Shown: positions 22,217-32,644 of the stretch, one piece after another | Position numbering within the stretch: the stretch's first letter is position 1 | Layout: the number at the start of each line of letters is the position of its first letter | NCBI GenBank assembly: GCA_935421135.1 | Contig: OW285194.1 | Location: 10,501,376-10,565,375, forward strand | DNA from: Bugulina stolonifera | Taxonomy: Eukaryota; Bryozoa; Gymnolaemata; Cheilostomatida; Bugulidae | Reading direction: 5' to 3' | DNA: 64,000 nucleotides | Program-made: the position numbers and the translations under genes | Notes under the pieces: generated by a model | What the model was told of the DNA's origin: nothing | Databases searched by the model: none | What the model saw: only the letters and a program-made list of their open reading frames with translations

Positions 22217-23586
22217 GAGGGTAGACGTCCGCGTCGGCCAGGAGAGGCGACGCTCACAGCGGAGGTACTAACTCTGAGTCGCCAGGGGGAAGGTCCAGCT
22301 GGAGTGGTAGGCGACGAGGAAGAGGAGGAGGTAGCATCAGAGGGTGGAGAGTCGGGTGTCCGCTCTGGATATGGAGAGGGACAATGCCGTCTTTTAGGAG
22401 GCCGCTTCCGGGCAGAGGAGGTGCTAGGCAGGTAGACTGGCTTGTTTGTTCCCGACTGTCCGTCCATGGTAGGACGACATGGCAGAAATGGTGGGGGATC
22501 CTTTACGCCCCACCATTCCATGAGGGCCGCGTAGCTGGGCCCGTCTGTGAGGAAGAGACGTTTCCCACATATACTGGATCTCCGACTGAAGTGATGGCCT
22601 AGTGCATCACGGCTTACTGAGCTACGTCCGCAGCGACAGTAGAAGCGGGTAAAATGTTGCCAAATGTGAATGTTCAGTTTCTTGAGGGTGCTGGAGAAAC
22701 CACATTTTGCACACTTGAGGTTAGGCTGACTCCTTCTGGCCAAGTCGTCTCGGGCCTGCTGAGTGAAGGTGCTAATCCACGGTTTAGTGGCGCCGGAATG
22801 GTGAGATGACTCTATGGGTAGCTTGTCAGTGAGCTTGTGCAGCTTAATTGTAGCTTGCTTTAGGGTAGAGATAACAGGAGGTGGAGTAGGGGGAGGTGTG
22901 CCGTCTGGAGTGAGCGTCCTCCGTACAGGAGATGCGTCTACAATACACAATTCATTTGATGTGTACCCTCCGCCTTCTAACTCATGTTCTTTCCTGTGGA
23001 AATGTGCAGGGGAATCCTCCTCTGTTCCGACTGGTCTATGCCGAGTGGGAAGGGAGAGAGAATTCATGCCTGACAGTTCCACAGGTGTGGGTTGTTCCTC
23101 TACTGGTAACACTGAGATTTGCTTACCTTCAGCTGTGAAGACAGGCTGACTGGAGTGATCTGTGTTGGAAGAAGTAGCCTTCTCGTCCATACGAGAAGAA
23201 GAAAGGATACGACTGCTAGAATCAGCTTCAACTTCACCCATGTTGCCAGCAAGAGTGCGGAGATTATCACATGTAGGGATACATGTATCTTGGTGAAGAG
23301 CTGGACGAGAAAGGACTACTCGTCTGTGATCTGTCGTATTTATACTAGCCGAGGGATGGGCAATTGGCTCAATTGTAGGCAATGCCTCAGGCACGTTTTC
23401 TTTGTTTGACTCGTCAAATAAGCGCGGGAACACGGCAACAGTTGTCTTCGATTGCTTCTCATCCGCTTTAGGGGATTTCGAGAGTTCGGCAATCTGTATC
23501 TTCGGCTGAAATTGTTCGACAATGCTGGATTCCGTACAAGAACACTTCGCTCTTTGTACTTGAACTGCTGGCAGTATAGACTGTAT
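22066..23586 (-). CDS. Zinc-finger-containing frame of the LTR retrotransposon
   Basis: An open frame in the same register as gag, after in-frame TAA (23749-23751) and TAG (23587-23589). The first 50 codons have no ATG. The automatic start at 23433 is a GTG, so it may be translated by readthrough or be a decayed continuation of gag. The middle carries CAKCGFSSTLKKLNIHIWQH, a C-x2-C-x11-H-x3-H finger, followed by a second Cys/His cluster (CRCG...HH...C). The flanks are low-complexity, Pro/Ser/Arg-rich (a KRPPKRRH basic patch). The last 50 or so codons overlap another frame (21650-22216) that looks more protein-like, suggesting a frameshift near 22200. It could act as the nucleic-acid-binding part of Gag; that is inference. 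Confidence 0.55.
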   Translation of the reverse strand: MQSILPAVQVQRAKCSCTESSIVEQFQPKIQIAELSKSPKADEKQSKTTVAVFPRLFDESNKENVPEALPTIEPIAHPSASINTTDHRRVVLSRPALHQDTCIPTCDNLRTLAGNMGEVEADSSSRILSSSRMDEKATSSNTDHSSQPVFTAEGKQISVLPVEEQPTPVELSGMNSLSLPTRHRPVGTEEDSPAHFHRKEHELEGGGYTSNELCIVDASPVRRTLTPDGTPPPTPPPVISTLKQATIKLHKLTDKLPIESSHHSGATKPWISTFTQQARDDLARRSQPNLKCAKCGFSSTLKKLNIHIWQHFTRFYCRCGRSSVSRDALGHHFSRRSSICGKRLFLTDGPSYAALMEWWGVKDPPPFLPCRPTMDGQSGTNKPVYLPSTSSARKRPPKRRHCPSPYPERTPDSPPSDATSSSSSSPTTPAGPSPWRLRVSTSAVSVASPGRRGRLPSWKTALLQGKVCLLLSPALSTKALHLRSHVQLLVRLLRFCCSNRYSLDPH

Positions 23587-23748
23587 CTACGTCGTGGGGA
23601 TTGTGTCTTGGAGGTCGACTACGCGATACTTCGCGTCCTCTGGGTCAGGTCGGGCTGTTGAAACTTGAACATTCTTTGAGGGGTTTAGAGGTAGCTCTCC
23701 TGTTTGGTCCAGCACAGTTTGTTCCGTGTCGATCCTCAAGCCGTGGAC

Positions 23749-25212
23749 TTAGACTGTAGTGTCTGGCAGTTCTACACACGATAAGTCGTCCGTCGGGGCA
23801 TACTGAATTTTGGCGGGAATCAATTGCTGATGAGTGTCGGATCTAAGTGTGGCTAGATTCTGTTGGTCCTTCTGAGTTGAGGACAGGTCGGGGTTACCTT
23901 GTGAGGTCTGGTCCGACGGGGCGGGACATATGAGTCGTCCTTTCAGCCTTGGGGGGTGATCTGTGGTCACTTCTGTTGTGTCCGGTTTTGAGTGGAGTCG
24001 TTTCTTGCCTGGTTTTGGACTAGTGGGTATAGGTTCATCCACTGTGACGGGTGTAGGTGACATCGTCGGCATGGAGTGTGATGGGCTAGTTACCCGTGGC
24101 GTTTTCTGTTTGGAGTGACTACTCTTGTCTTTAGGCCTAGTGGGTATAGGTTCTTCCACTGGGACGGGTTCTGATGTATCCGTCGGCCTCTGTGGACGAC
24201 CATTGTGGTGTGGTCCACTCTTCTTAGGTTTGGCCTTAGTAGGAATGGGTTCGTCTACTGGGACGGGTGCTGATGTGTCCGTCGGCCTCTGTGGACGACC
24301 ATTGTGGTGTGGTCCACTCTTCTTAGGTTTGGCCTTAGTAGGAATGGGTTCGTCTACTGGGACGGGTGCTGATGTGTCCGTCGGCCTCTGTAGACGACCA
24401 TTGTGGGGTGGTCCACCTTCTCCTGGCTGGGCTCTAGTAGGAATGTGTTCATCTACTAGGACGGGTTCTGCTGTGTCCGTCGGCCTCTGTGGACGACCAG
24501 TGCGGTTTAGTCCACCTTCTCCTGAATGATTGTCCGTGTCGGCCGCAGTAGGAATGGGGTCATCTACTGGGACGGGTTCCGGTGTGACCGTTGGTCCGTC
24601 ATCCGATTCTTGGCACTTCTGTAGGAGGGTCTGTAGGGCTTTCCGTAAGAGGTCGGCGGGAAGCTCCTCTTGTGGTTCTGGGGGGTTGGCTTTGTCATCC
24701 CCGTTGCGGAGGAAGGCTGTTCCAGTTTCCAGTGTTTCCTCCATATCATCGGGCTGTAACCATGTGTAGTACCAGCGTAAGGCGTGGTCGTGGACTGTGA
24801 GGCAAAACTTCTCTACAGCCCATTCTTCCAAAAATGCAGGGGGTGCTCCTTCAAAGGCTGTCGCCATCAGTCTACGGATGAGAGCTGCATAGTCTCTGAG
24901 TGACGTGTGGGCTGGCTGTTCCAGGGTGGACAGCTTCCATCGGGCTTCTTTGGCAGTTAGTCCATACTGTTCCCTCAGTCGGGAAAATATCTCTTCGACT
25001 GATCGAGGTTGGCCACATTCTTGTGCGGGTCCGTGTAGGGCGGCTCTAAGCCGTATGAGGCGTGCTCTGTCATTCCAGTTGCAACGCTCTGCCATAGCGG
25101 TGAAGTCTTCTATGAAGAGTTCTACGTCCTCTTGTCCGTTGTAGCTGAGTGTCTTGAGGTCCTGCTCGGCTTGGTACATCACCTGCTGAAGCAGGTCCTT
25201 TATTCGGTCCAT
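23749..25212 (-). CDS. Gag-like capsid protein of the LTR retrotransposon (487 aa)
   Basis: It starts MDRIKDLLQQVMYQAEQDLK about 340 bp inside the 5' LTR. Residues about 20-170 match the Ty3/gypsy retrotransposon gag core, with YNGQEDVELFIEDFTAMAE, LRAALHGPA, and a W-rich end (LRWYYTWLQP). After about residue 200 it becomes a Pro/Thr-rich region with five related units of about 33 residues carrying PVPVDEPIPT and NGRPQRPTDT; two are identical at DNA level (99-bp period, about 24190-24400). No CCHC knuckle is present. A TAA at 23749-23751 ends it, but the same frame stays open beyond. It would form the particle shell; whether it is still expressed is unknown. Confidence 0.8.
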   Translation of the reverse strand: MDRIKDLLQQVMYQAEQDLKTLSYNGQEDVELFIEDFTAMAERCNWNDRARLIRLRAALHGPAQECGQPRSVEEIFSRLREQYGLTAKEARWKLSTLEQPAHTSLRDYAALIRRLMATAFEGAPPAFLEEWAVEKFCLTVHDHALRWYYTWLQPDDMEETLETGTAFLRNGDDKANPPEPQEELPADLLRKALQTLLQKCQESDDGPTVTPEPVPVDDPIPTAADTDNHSGEGGLNRTGRPQRPTDTAEPVLVDEHIPTRAQPGEGGPPHNGRLQRPTDTSAPVPVDEPIPTKAKPKKSGPHHNGRPQRPTDTSAPVPVDEPIPTKAKPKKSGPHHNGRPQRPTDTSEPVPVEEPIPTRPKDKSSHSKQKTPRVTSPSHSMPTMSPTPVTVDEPIPTSPKPGKKRLHSKPDTTEVTTDHPPRLKGRLICPAPSDQTSQGNPDLSSTQKDQQNLATLRSDTHQQLIPAKIQYAPTDDLSCVELPDTTV

Positions 25213-25529
25213 GTCGGTAGGGTGTCGGGTAGTGAGTAAAACTGGTTTGTTTTGATAGGCCGTGTTGGCCTAGTCGACGTACTGAGTACCGTCAATCTGT
25301 TCTGGATCCGAGGTCGGTCTTTGATTGAAGATCCGGCGTAGGTCGGGCTACATCCAGCGGAACCACGAGAATTATCGGTGCACTTTAGCGTTTGTCACCT
25401 TCTCGTACCCAAGGTTCCCGGGTCCGAGTCCTAAATCGCCTTAGAAGTATTGAAGAATGAGGTCGGTCGGGTTTCCCGAGGCCGAGGTCACCTTCCTTCG
25501 CTTCGTATCGTAAGAGTACGACCTTAGAA

Positions 25530-25550
25530 TCCCACCGCTGCCACCAATGT
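25530..25550 (-). other. Primer-binding site, tRNA-Leu type
   Basis: Directly internal to the 5' LTR, minus strand, TTGGTGGCAGCGGTGGGATT. From TGG onward this is complementary to the 3' end of animal tRNA-Leu (…CCCACCGCTGCCA plus CCA), as I know that tRNA. Position and TGG start fit minus-strand priming. Confidence 0.75.
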
Positions 25551-26094
25551 AATGGTTTCTGTAATTTGGTGCGGTCGTCCTTGGACGACTATCGACCTAG
25601 AAATGAAGTGCCTATGAGTGGTAATAGGACTTAGCATTACATGAAAGATCGAGCGGTCTCAGTAGCCCAAATACTACCAAAGACGACCCATCTGATCTCA
25701 AGTCCGACCTTCAGACTATACAATGAAAGAGAGTGATCCGACCTAGTAGGCGGTTCGACTAGCGAACGACCTGGCAAAAGGAAGTGAAAGTCTCTGTATC
25801 AAGTATAGATGTGTCTTTATTGAAAGTCAAGTGAAGACTGAGACAATGAATAGAAAAACAATGCCCTTTATATAGTATAAGAACTTCCGGCCGACTTCCG
25901 GCCGACGTGACGTCGGGAAAAGACGACGTGTGGTCGTCCGGAAGTTGCGCCCGACGGCCGACCCAAAATAGGTCGGGTTTTACAAAAGTTGCTTAAAATG
26001 GTCCAATTCATGTACAAAATGAATATCAATGGATTCTGAGAGGTCGGGCCTCTGTACATGGGTATAAAAGGCATTAAAAGACTTATATATAATT

Positions 26095-27530
26095 CAGGGC
26101 CGTAACTTTAGGGGGGCAGAGCGGCATGGCCGCCCCTAAATTTCAAAATAAAGTGGCCCAAAAATGGTGTTTTTGAATTCAGGGGTATCAATTCTACGGC
26201 GGCCATAGAGTTATCTTCTCCTATGGCCGCAGTAAAGTTTTCCTTACTACGTGTTTCTAAGGATGTAGTATAGAATATAGTTTATGCGACACGCTGCTTT
26301 TCCACAAACCAATCAAATTATCGGACTACTAGAAATAGCCAATCATTATTTACAATCAGGGTGATTAGCCCAAGGTTTGTAGCTACTTATAATTGCAGTT
26401 GCATAATATGTAGACTATATTGAATATAAAGCCAAACCGGCTCCATGACTTACTTTAATCTCAAGCTACATAACTTGGAATTTTCCGTACAGACCAAATA
26501 ACTTGTTGCTACTTTTTAAGTTATAACTGCTTCTTTACAACCTCCGTCCTCCAATAAAAAGATAAACATTGTATAGGCTTCCAAGTAGATTGTTAGCATG
26601 TATGTGAGCAAAACTTATTGCTGGATTTGGTGGCTACATGAGTGGGGTTTTGATATTATTAAAAATCGATATTAATAAAATTAAAAATATAATAATAATA
26701 AATTAACATTTATATTAATTAATATTTATATAATTATTGTATAAATATTAATTTATCATTATTATATTTTATTAATATCTATTTTTAACAATATCAAAAC
26801 CCCACTCATGTAGCCACCAATAATTATTATTATAATAATAAATTATAATAATAATATTATATATATTGTATTATTTAATTAATTGATTCTATTCTTATTC
26901 TTGTCAGTGTAGAAAAAAATATTTTTTCTGGAGAATGAAAACGCAAAATCTTTTGGTGCTAGTGTTAGCAGACTTATCCGTTTATTATTTTTTTTGTTTC
27001 TGTATTTTTATTTTGTATCATGATAGTATCCTGGTCAGTAGTTTAAGTAGACTAGTCAGTACTAGTAATGTCAGATCTAGTGTGCTTAAGGTGGCCTAGT
27101 TGAGATAATATAGGTCTCATTTCTAGTGAAGCCTTAGTAGTGAGGAATAATTACTTAAAGAACCAATTTAGCCTATATTTTTTCGGCGCTCAAACTTATT
27201 CTATATCTGTTTATGAAAAGCTCAGTTTAATGTATCACAGCGTGAAAAATTTCAACTGTCTTGTGCTACTTTGATTTACTTGACTATACATATCTAATAT
27301 CCAATTATTTCGAGCAGTAATTTTACACCTTAAACGTCCCGAAATTGCATATCTAGGTAGTAATTTTCTAATTTTTTTCCGGGGGAGACCCCCGGACCCC
27401 CCTTGCGGGAGGGCGCTGCGCCCCTCCCGCACCCACCCCGCTCTCGCGCGGAGCGCTCGGGCAGGCCGATGGCCTGCATAAACACCCGACTTCTAGCCAC
27501 CCCAAAAATTTTTCAAAAGTTACGCCCCTG
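26095..27530. mobile_element. hAT-like non-autonomous element inserted in the 5' LTR
   Basis: The left end is CAGGGCCGTAACTTT; the right end, inverted, is CAGGGGCGTAACTTTTG. The flanks repeat TAATT (26090-26094, 27531-27535), a 5-bp duplication, shorter than the usual hAT octamer. Near the right end is a very GC-rich block (27376-27475) with CCCCCGGACCCCCC. No transposase frame exists; the longest open stretch is 65 codons. It contains a nested palindrome (26628-26819). Since it interrupts one LTR only, it is younger than the retrotransposon. Confidence 0.78.
26628..26819. repeat. Near-perfect 192-bp palindrome
   Basis: It opens TGGTGGCTACATGAGTGGGG and closes with the exact inverse, CCCCACTCATGTAGCCACCA. 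The AT-rich middle (ATATTATTAAAAA / TTTTTAACAATAT) also pairs. It could be a tiny MITE or a fold-back tract within the larger element. Confidence 0.8.
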
Positions 27531-27901
27531 TAATTAGATAATTATATACAACAGTATAAGAGTAAAGTACAAGCAGATATATACATGTATGCACACAATA
27601 ATGAGTGTCAGATGAATGATACGACTTGGCATACCATTACAGTATTACTTTATTGACTTAGCCATACTTCCTTGTTACACAAAATATTAATAACAGGCTA
27701 TAAATGGATCAGTTATACATATAACTTGCCATAAGAGGTTTATTGATTTACTTGTTCACATATTCAATAATACTGTGTAATAATACATGTATATGAATAG
27801 CAAAGCTGTACACAAAACAAACAATATTGTGTAAAAACGTAAAAACTGTTTGTTCAAGGAGAAACGTTAAGTAAATCCTGTGCAAATAAGTTAAGTAAAT
27901 C

Positions 27902-30455
27902 CTGAAGTCATATGTTGGCTATACAATGTATGTACATGTACATGTGTGTTCCACAGCAATTTAGATAAAAATGTTTTGTTAAAGTAACTTTTACCAAACT
28001 ATTTCATACTAAGTTTCGCATCTCTCTGCGATATAAAATAGGTTGTAGATACACATATAGCCAGTTAACTCCAATGCATATAGGTACAAGACTAGTAGCA
28101 GCATTAGATTTCCGAATGCTTGATTCATATTAGTATGTAATCTACATTATATTCTCTCCAGTCTTCTCCCTACTTACCTGCTCTCTATGCACCTGTACCC
28201 CTCTCTACTAACACACAAGTGTCACGTATTTCATATGACCGTGAACGCACATAGTATTGTGCAAAATCATCAAAATAAAAGTTGTTAGATTCAACTAATT
28301 CAAAAGTTATCTTATGTACGATCACTGAATATCTGGATAATAGTTTTAATATAGAGAAAGGCATATGTGTGTGTGCATTTCAGCTTGCAACAATTACAAC
28401 AATGCTAATGTTACAATAGGGTCTAATTACATTTGCACTCCTTCATTCATCAGACTTAAGGCTAAAAGAACCTGTGAATATAATAGTTGTTTGACATTCC
28501 CATAAGCAGGAAGATTACTGAATTGCTAAGAGAATGAGAAAATGAATTTGACTGAGATGCACTTTTTAGAGTTGCTTAGTTGAAAGTTCAGTAAGGGGAG
28601 TTGTCTCCACTATTCAATCATATTGCAACCTTACAACCTCCAAAGCATTTATACATAAGTTTGTGTATATCACAAATTGCGGAAAATTAGCAGTGCCACT
28701 CCTTGCAAATAAAACAAAAACAAGCATCAATAGTGTATGAGTTTTCTGAAAACTTACATGCGGTTAGAAATTGTGGTTGTGAAGAAATATAAGTGCCACA
28801 ATTTCAAATTATTACAAATTGCAGTAGAATAACTGTATCAGATCTGAATTCTAGTGTGTGAAGATGGCAGATCACCACTTTTTACTTTTGGGATACCGTG
28901 AAGCCATGAAAAATCATTCAATTATACAGGAGAAACTCCCCCCCCCACCCCAAGTCATTTTTCTCTTAGGAACTGTAGTTAAAATTGACATGCCGTAAAA
29001 ATATTTCATCTGATCCCATTTATTAAGCTGCTACCATCAAGCTCGGGCATAATTTAAATTGTAAAGTGTCTTGGATATTAATTTAATTTGCTATTTATTG
29101 GATGAATATTATTTAAGTTGAATTGACATCTACAGGTAAATAACAGTATGAAACGATGATTATCTTTCAGTCTCACATTATTTTACATTTAGTGATTGCC
29201 AAGTATCAGATTCTTAAGTATACGGATGTTGCATTGACTTCGCACAGGAAGTGATGTGTTTTTGAGCACTCTGTGTCATCAATTCTGTAGCCATGGTCTT
29301 TATTTCTGATCTGTATATAGTCTCCATTTCCACTAGGTTCATTTACATCCCAATCCATGTTTGTTATAGGTAAATCAATCCTTCCATCGTGTCTCCCGAC
29401 GTTGTTGATCTTCTTTCCAGCGAAATAAAATTCTAAATTCTTTGCGTAAAAGAATTCTGTAAATGATGGATGGGCAATTAATGGAAGCTGTGACATGGTA
29501 CGATGAGTCTTCAGTGGCAATTGCTGAAGGAGCAACAACATACATGTACATATATCAGATACTTTTTAACCATTATGGAAGAATAAAATCTAAAATCTGA
29601 AAATTTACCTGCAACAGGTTTTCTAAGATGCTTCATAAAGTTGAGGGATTCCACAGTACCAAACACAGCCAGTTCTTCTCCTTGAGATCTGCAGTAAGAT
29701 TTAGCAGCTTCATAGTTTTTGCTAACTTTGACAGGTCTGATACAGGTGCTGGTGTAAGGATTCAGGAGACACTCTGAACTTTTACACTTTGTGGCGACTA
29801 CAACGTGTTTACATGTACTGTTGAATGTCACAACCAATATTTCTCACAATTATAATACAGCATCGTTTGGTATATTATCGTACAGTTCTGTGTGGAAGAG
29901 CCTATTTACAGATCACCTTAAATTGTGCAAAATTTCTGTCTTGCCAATCTTGGCTTTACTCTGGGATAAAGAATATTTCGACCACCAACGATTATCGAGC
30001 ATGACCAATTATTATAACTAACAACTACATACGTATTTACTCCCACCTAACTATCTAGGTTGTATTTATAAATAGCCATAAAACGTGGATGCTATATTTG
30101 ATTAATGAAAGTATACAATAAGTTCTTTCTCCAGTTGTATTTTCACTTTATCACTTTTGAAAAAAATTCAGTATGTCACAAGTATACTTTGTTACGTGTA
30201 TATTATTTTTATGAATGCAACTTTCTATAATCATAATAAGTAATTATATTATTATGTTTTACAGTGTAGCTGCGTGTTTGTTGTTCTGTTCCATAGAAGA
30301 CCAAAACATGTCAGTTTTCAGAGAATATGAATAATATACTTACTACACACGTCTTTAGTACAGCTGACAGCAGCTACCCAAGTCACAGCAACAAGAACTT
30401 GGATGAAACCCATGTTGAAAGATCAGTAGTTGGAATGTGAAGACTTCAGGATCCA
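27902..30455. repeat. Segmental duplication unit carrying lectin copy 1
   Basis: It starts at TGAAGTCATATGTTGGCTAT and runs through the lectin gene to AGACTTCAGGATC. It matches 51966-54555 over nearly its whole length, including non-coding parts such as the C-run near 28940 (53030 in the other copy). Non-coding part 27902-29205 shows no gene. Confidence 0.8.
29206..30413 (-). CDS. Secreted C-type lectin, copy 1, degenerate (169 aa)
   Basis: Exons 30344-30413, 29609-29797 and 29206-29456 have good GT/AG borders and matching phases (510 nt). The signal peptide is MGFIQVLVAVTWVAAVSC, followed by a single C-type lectin domain: NYEAAKSYCRSQGEELAVF helix, FAGKKINN, DWDVNEPSGNGD loop, YRIDDTEC and HHFLCE. 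Compared with its two paralogues, conserved Cys133 is Tyr and Trp107 is Gly, while an extra Cys appears at 33. The canonical disulfide to the Cys in DDTEC cannot form. The EPN/QPD-type sugar-specificity triplet reads EPS. Homology to the other two promoters stops at about 30455, before their TATA box. AATAAA follows at 29094-29099. It may be a decaying copy or a re-purposed one. Confidence 0.82.
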
Positions 30456-30514
30456 GCCCATCCCTGGCCAAAAACAACTACAGTACGCATTGCAAAAATA
30501 TGTCAATGCGCTAT

Positions 30515-30549
30515 GTTGTCATTTCAGGGGGGTCCCCTGAAATGACAAC
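30515..30549. repeat. Perfect 16-bp inverted repeat (hairpin)
   Basis: GTTGTCATTTCAGGGG, GGT, then the exact inverse CCCCTGAAATGACAAC. It lies just upstream of lectin copy 1, beyond the duplication junction. The sequence before it resembles that before the hairpin at 50800-50831. Confidence 0.75.
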
Positions 30550-30559
30550 GCGGTGCATT

Positions 30560-32640
30560 ATTTTAAAAGAATTACCACTGTAGGCATTGGGTTAATAATC
30601 GTTGAAGCATGATTCATCAATGATGAAGGCCACAAGGTGTGACTTTTTCATTGGCTAATTGTGATGTTTTTCAAGAGTCAGCCTTTATTGCAGTGATTGT
30701 CTTCTCTTGATCATTTTAACAGTGCAATTGGAGTTGTCTTCTCTTGTGCCCAGCAAAGTGAAACTCATAATGTTTCCATCGCATATTATTTTAGACTGAT
30801 GTTTAGGATGCTTTGTGATAGCACCTAGATATGTGAACAAAACTTGCATCAGCTCCCTAATTTAGAGATTGATATTTTAGCTGGCAAGAAATCAAAGCTA
30901 GCGAGTATTGTTATTTGCAATGCAATAGCGTTCCTGTTGGTTAAAGTGAATCCAACATGCATCATTAGAAAATACTTCTCTACTCATGACCTACTCTCTA
31001 AAATAAAGGAAAAGCGTAGTACAATTTAATTAATTTTAATTTAGGATTTCGAAATCAAGCGATCAGAATATCGGGTAGAAATCAGTTGAATCACTAAAAG
31101 TAGGCCTAATAGGATAATATAAAATATGTCATATTGAATTAATATTAAATTATATTATAATTATTATTATTTTAAAAATATTATTAATTTAAATTTCAAC
31201 TTCACTGGTTAAAATATCATAGTATGATAATTATTATTTACATTTCATTAGTATATCTATAGTAGTTATAGTACTTAAGGCCTAAATAGTCATAGTGTAC
31301 ATGTATGTATTGAACAAATATTTATTAAATTCAAAATTGGAGGTTTCGCCATCATCACATGTATTAAATTATTAATATTAATTATAATTATCATGTCTTT
31401 ATGCTTTCTTCATGTTGTTATTGATTGGTATTAAATTTAGTGAACTTACTTATTAGCTATTGCTTCCAACTAGTGCTTGCTGTAAATCCGATAACTAATG
31501 CTAATGATCAATGAATGATCAATCAGGTCACTGGAGAATACCCATTGCCATGTTTGGAACCATGGGAATTATTATCATACCTGCCCTGTTGTAGTCCTGC
31601 AGCCCTCATTCTTTTGCCAAGTGCCTGTTAATTCTGCCTATAAAGGTTTTTATGGTAGCAGAGGATTGATTAGTAGCTACTGAATCGGGAGCAAGAAGAA
31701 ATCTGCTTCCATATCAACCAAAAAGAGCAAATATATATAGCCTATGCTACTACTTCATCAGTTTCTGACTGCAAACTATAGGCCTAGTTGGTGAAATGTA
31801 CAACACAGTAATAAATCATGAACAGCAATTTACAGCAACAAGATTGTAGACCTGGTTGGCAATATGGAAACCATAGGCTTCATTACGGATTTTATTACAA
31901 TTGCTGTGGAAGCTCTAGCTCAACTGAAATGAATACATCGAGGCCCTAGGGCTGTCACAGCACATTTCCATATCAATTGACTATGATCAACACATTTGAA
32001 TACCACAGACCAAGACAGCGCAGCACTCTACTGTACTGTACTGAATGCCCCCAAACAGATCTGGAGGTATCTTCAGATTGCAATAACAGACTTTAATAAT
32101 GTGGTCATAAACCACAATAGAATCCTGCTGCTCTTCTGGAACTCAGCTGTTCTTCTCGAAACAAAGCAAGAGTGGGCTTTCAGGGCTCATCCTTTATAGA
32201 TACACAACAGAGACCTCTAGAGTATTGTTGGTACCAGAAACAACTGTAGAGCTCATTGTGGTTGTAATAATATGTTAATTCTACTTCAACTCAATCTTGG
32301 CTGACTCAGTCATAGAGTTGTAAAAGTTTATGATCAAATGTTTGAAATGGGTAGCCTTCGTCAGACTGGACTTGCTCTGAGACCCTGTCATTGGATACAG
32401 ACAGCAGCGATGGCTTGCAGGCACCAAGATTACAACCTGTAGGCGGATGTCAGCCTGAAGCCAGTGCTGTACTCTGACTTCGTCCTTTTAAGTCTCATTA
32501 ACATTTAGTGCACCTTGATCTTCTGCATCCTGATCAGTCATCCGGACCCTCACCATTGCTGAATGGAAGTTAAAACTGAAGAGATGTACATATACCATTA
32601 TTGTCTGGTTCTACAGATGATGTGGTACTCAATTTATTTT
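30560..32640. other. Intergenic, no gene seen
   Basis: AT-rich unique-looking sequence with short open frames lacking motifs or splice context. 31020-31440 is strongly AT-rich. Confidence 0.5.
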
Positions 32641-32644
32641 AATG

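Larger units (their letters stand above)
20981..27641 (-). mobile_element. Non-autonomous Ty3/gypsy-type LTR retrotransposon, complete
   Basis: The LTRs start TGTAATGG and end CCATTACA. The left (3') LTR is 20981-21654, 674 bp. The right (5') LTR starts at 25551 and ends at 27641, split by an insertion at 26095-27530. The flanking GTAT (20977-20980 and 27642-27645) is a 4-bp target duplication. The internal region of about 3.9 kb holds a gag-like frame and a zinc-finger-bearing frame. There is no protease, reverse transcriptase, RNase H or integrase, nor space for them. The LTRs differ by roughly a dozen substitutions plus a short deletion in the right LTR near 25947, suggesting recent insertion. 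Confidence 0.88.
25551..27641 (-). repeat. 5' LTR of the LTR retrotransposon, interrupted
   Basis: The LTR sequence runs 25551-26094 and resumes at 27531 to 27641, after a transposon insertion that duplicated TAATT. It lacks about 24 bp present in the left LTR (the segment around 21386-21409). Confidence 0.85.

Noticed and set aside
24125..25144. Plus-strand frames over the gag region
   Set aside because: Antisense shadows of the gag frame and its 99-bp repeats.
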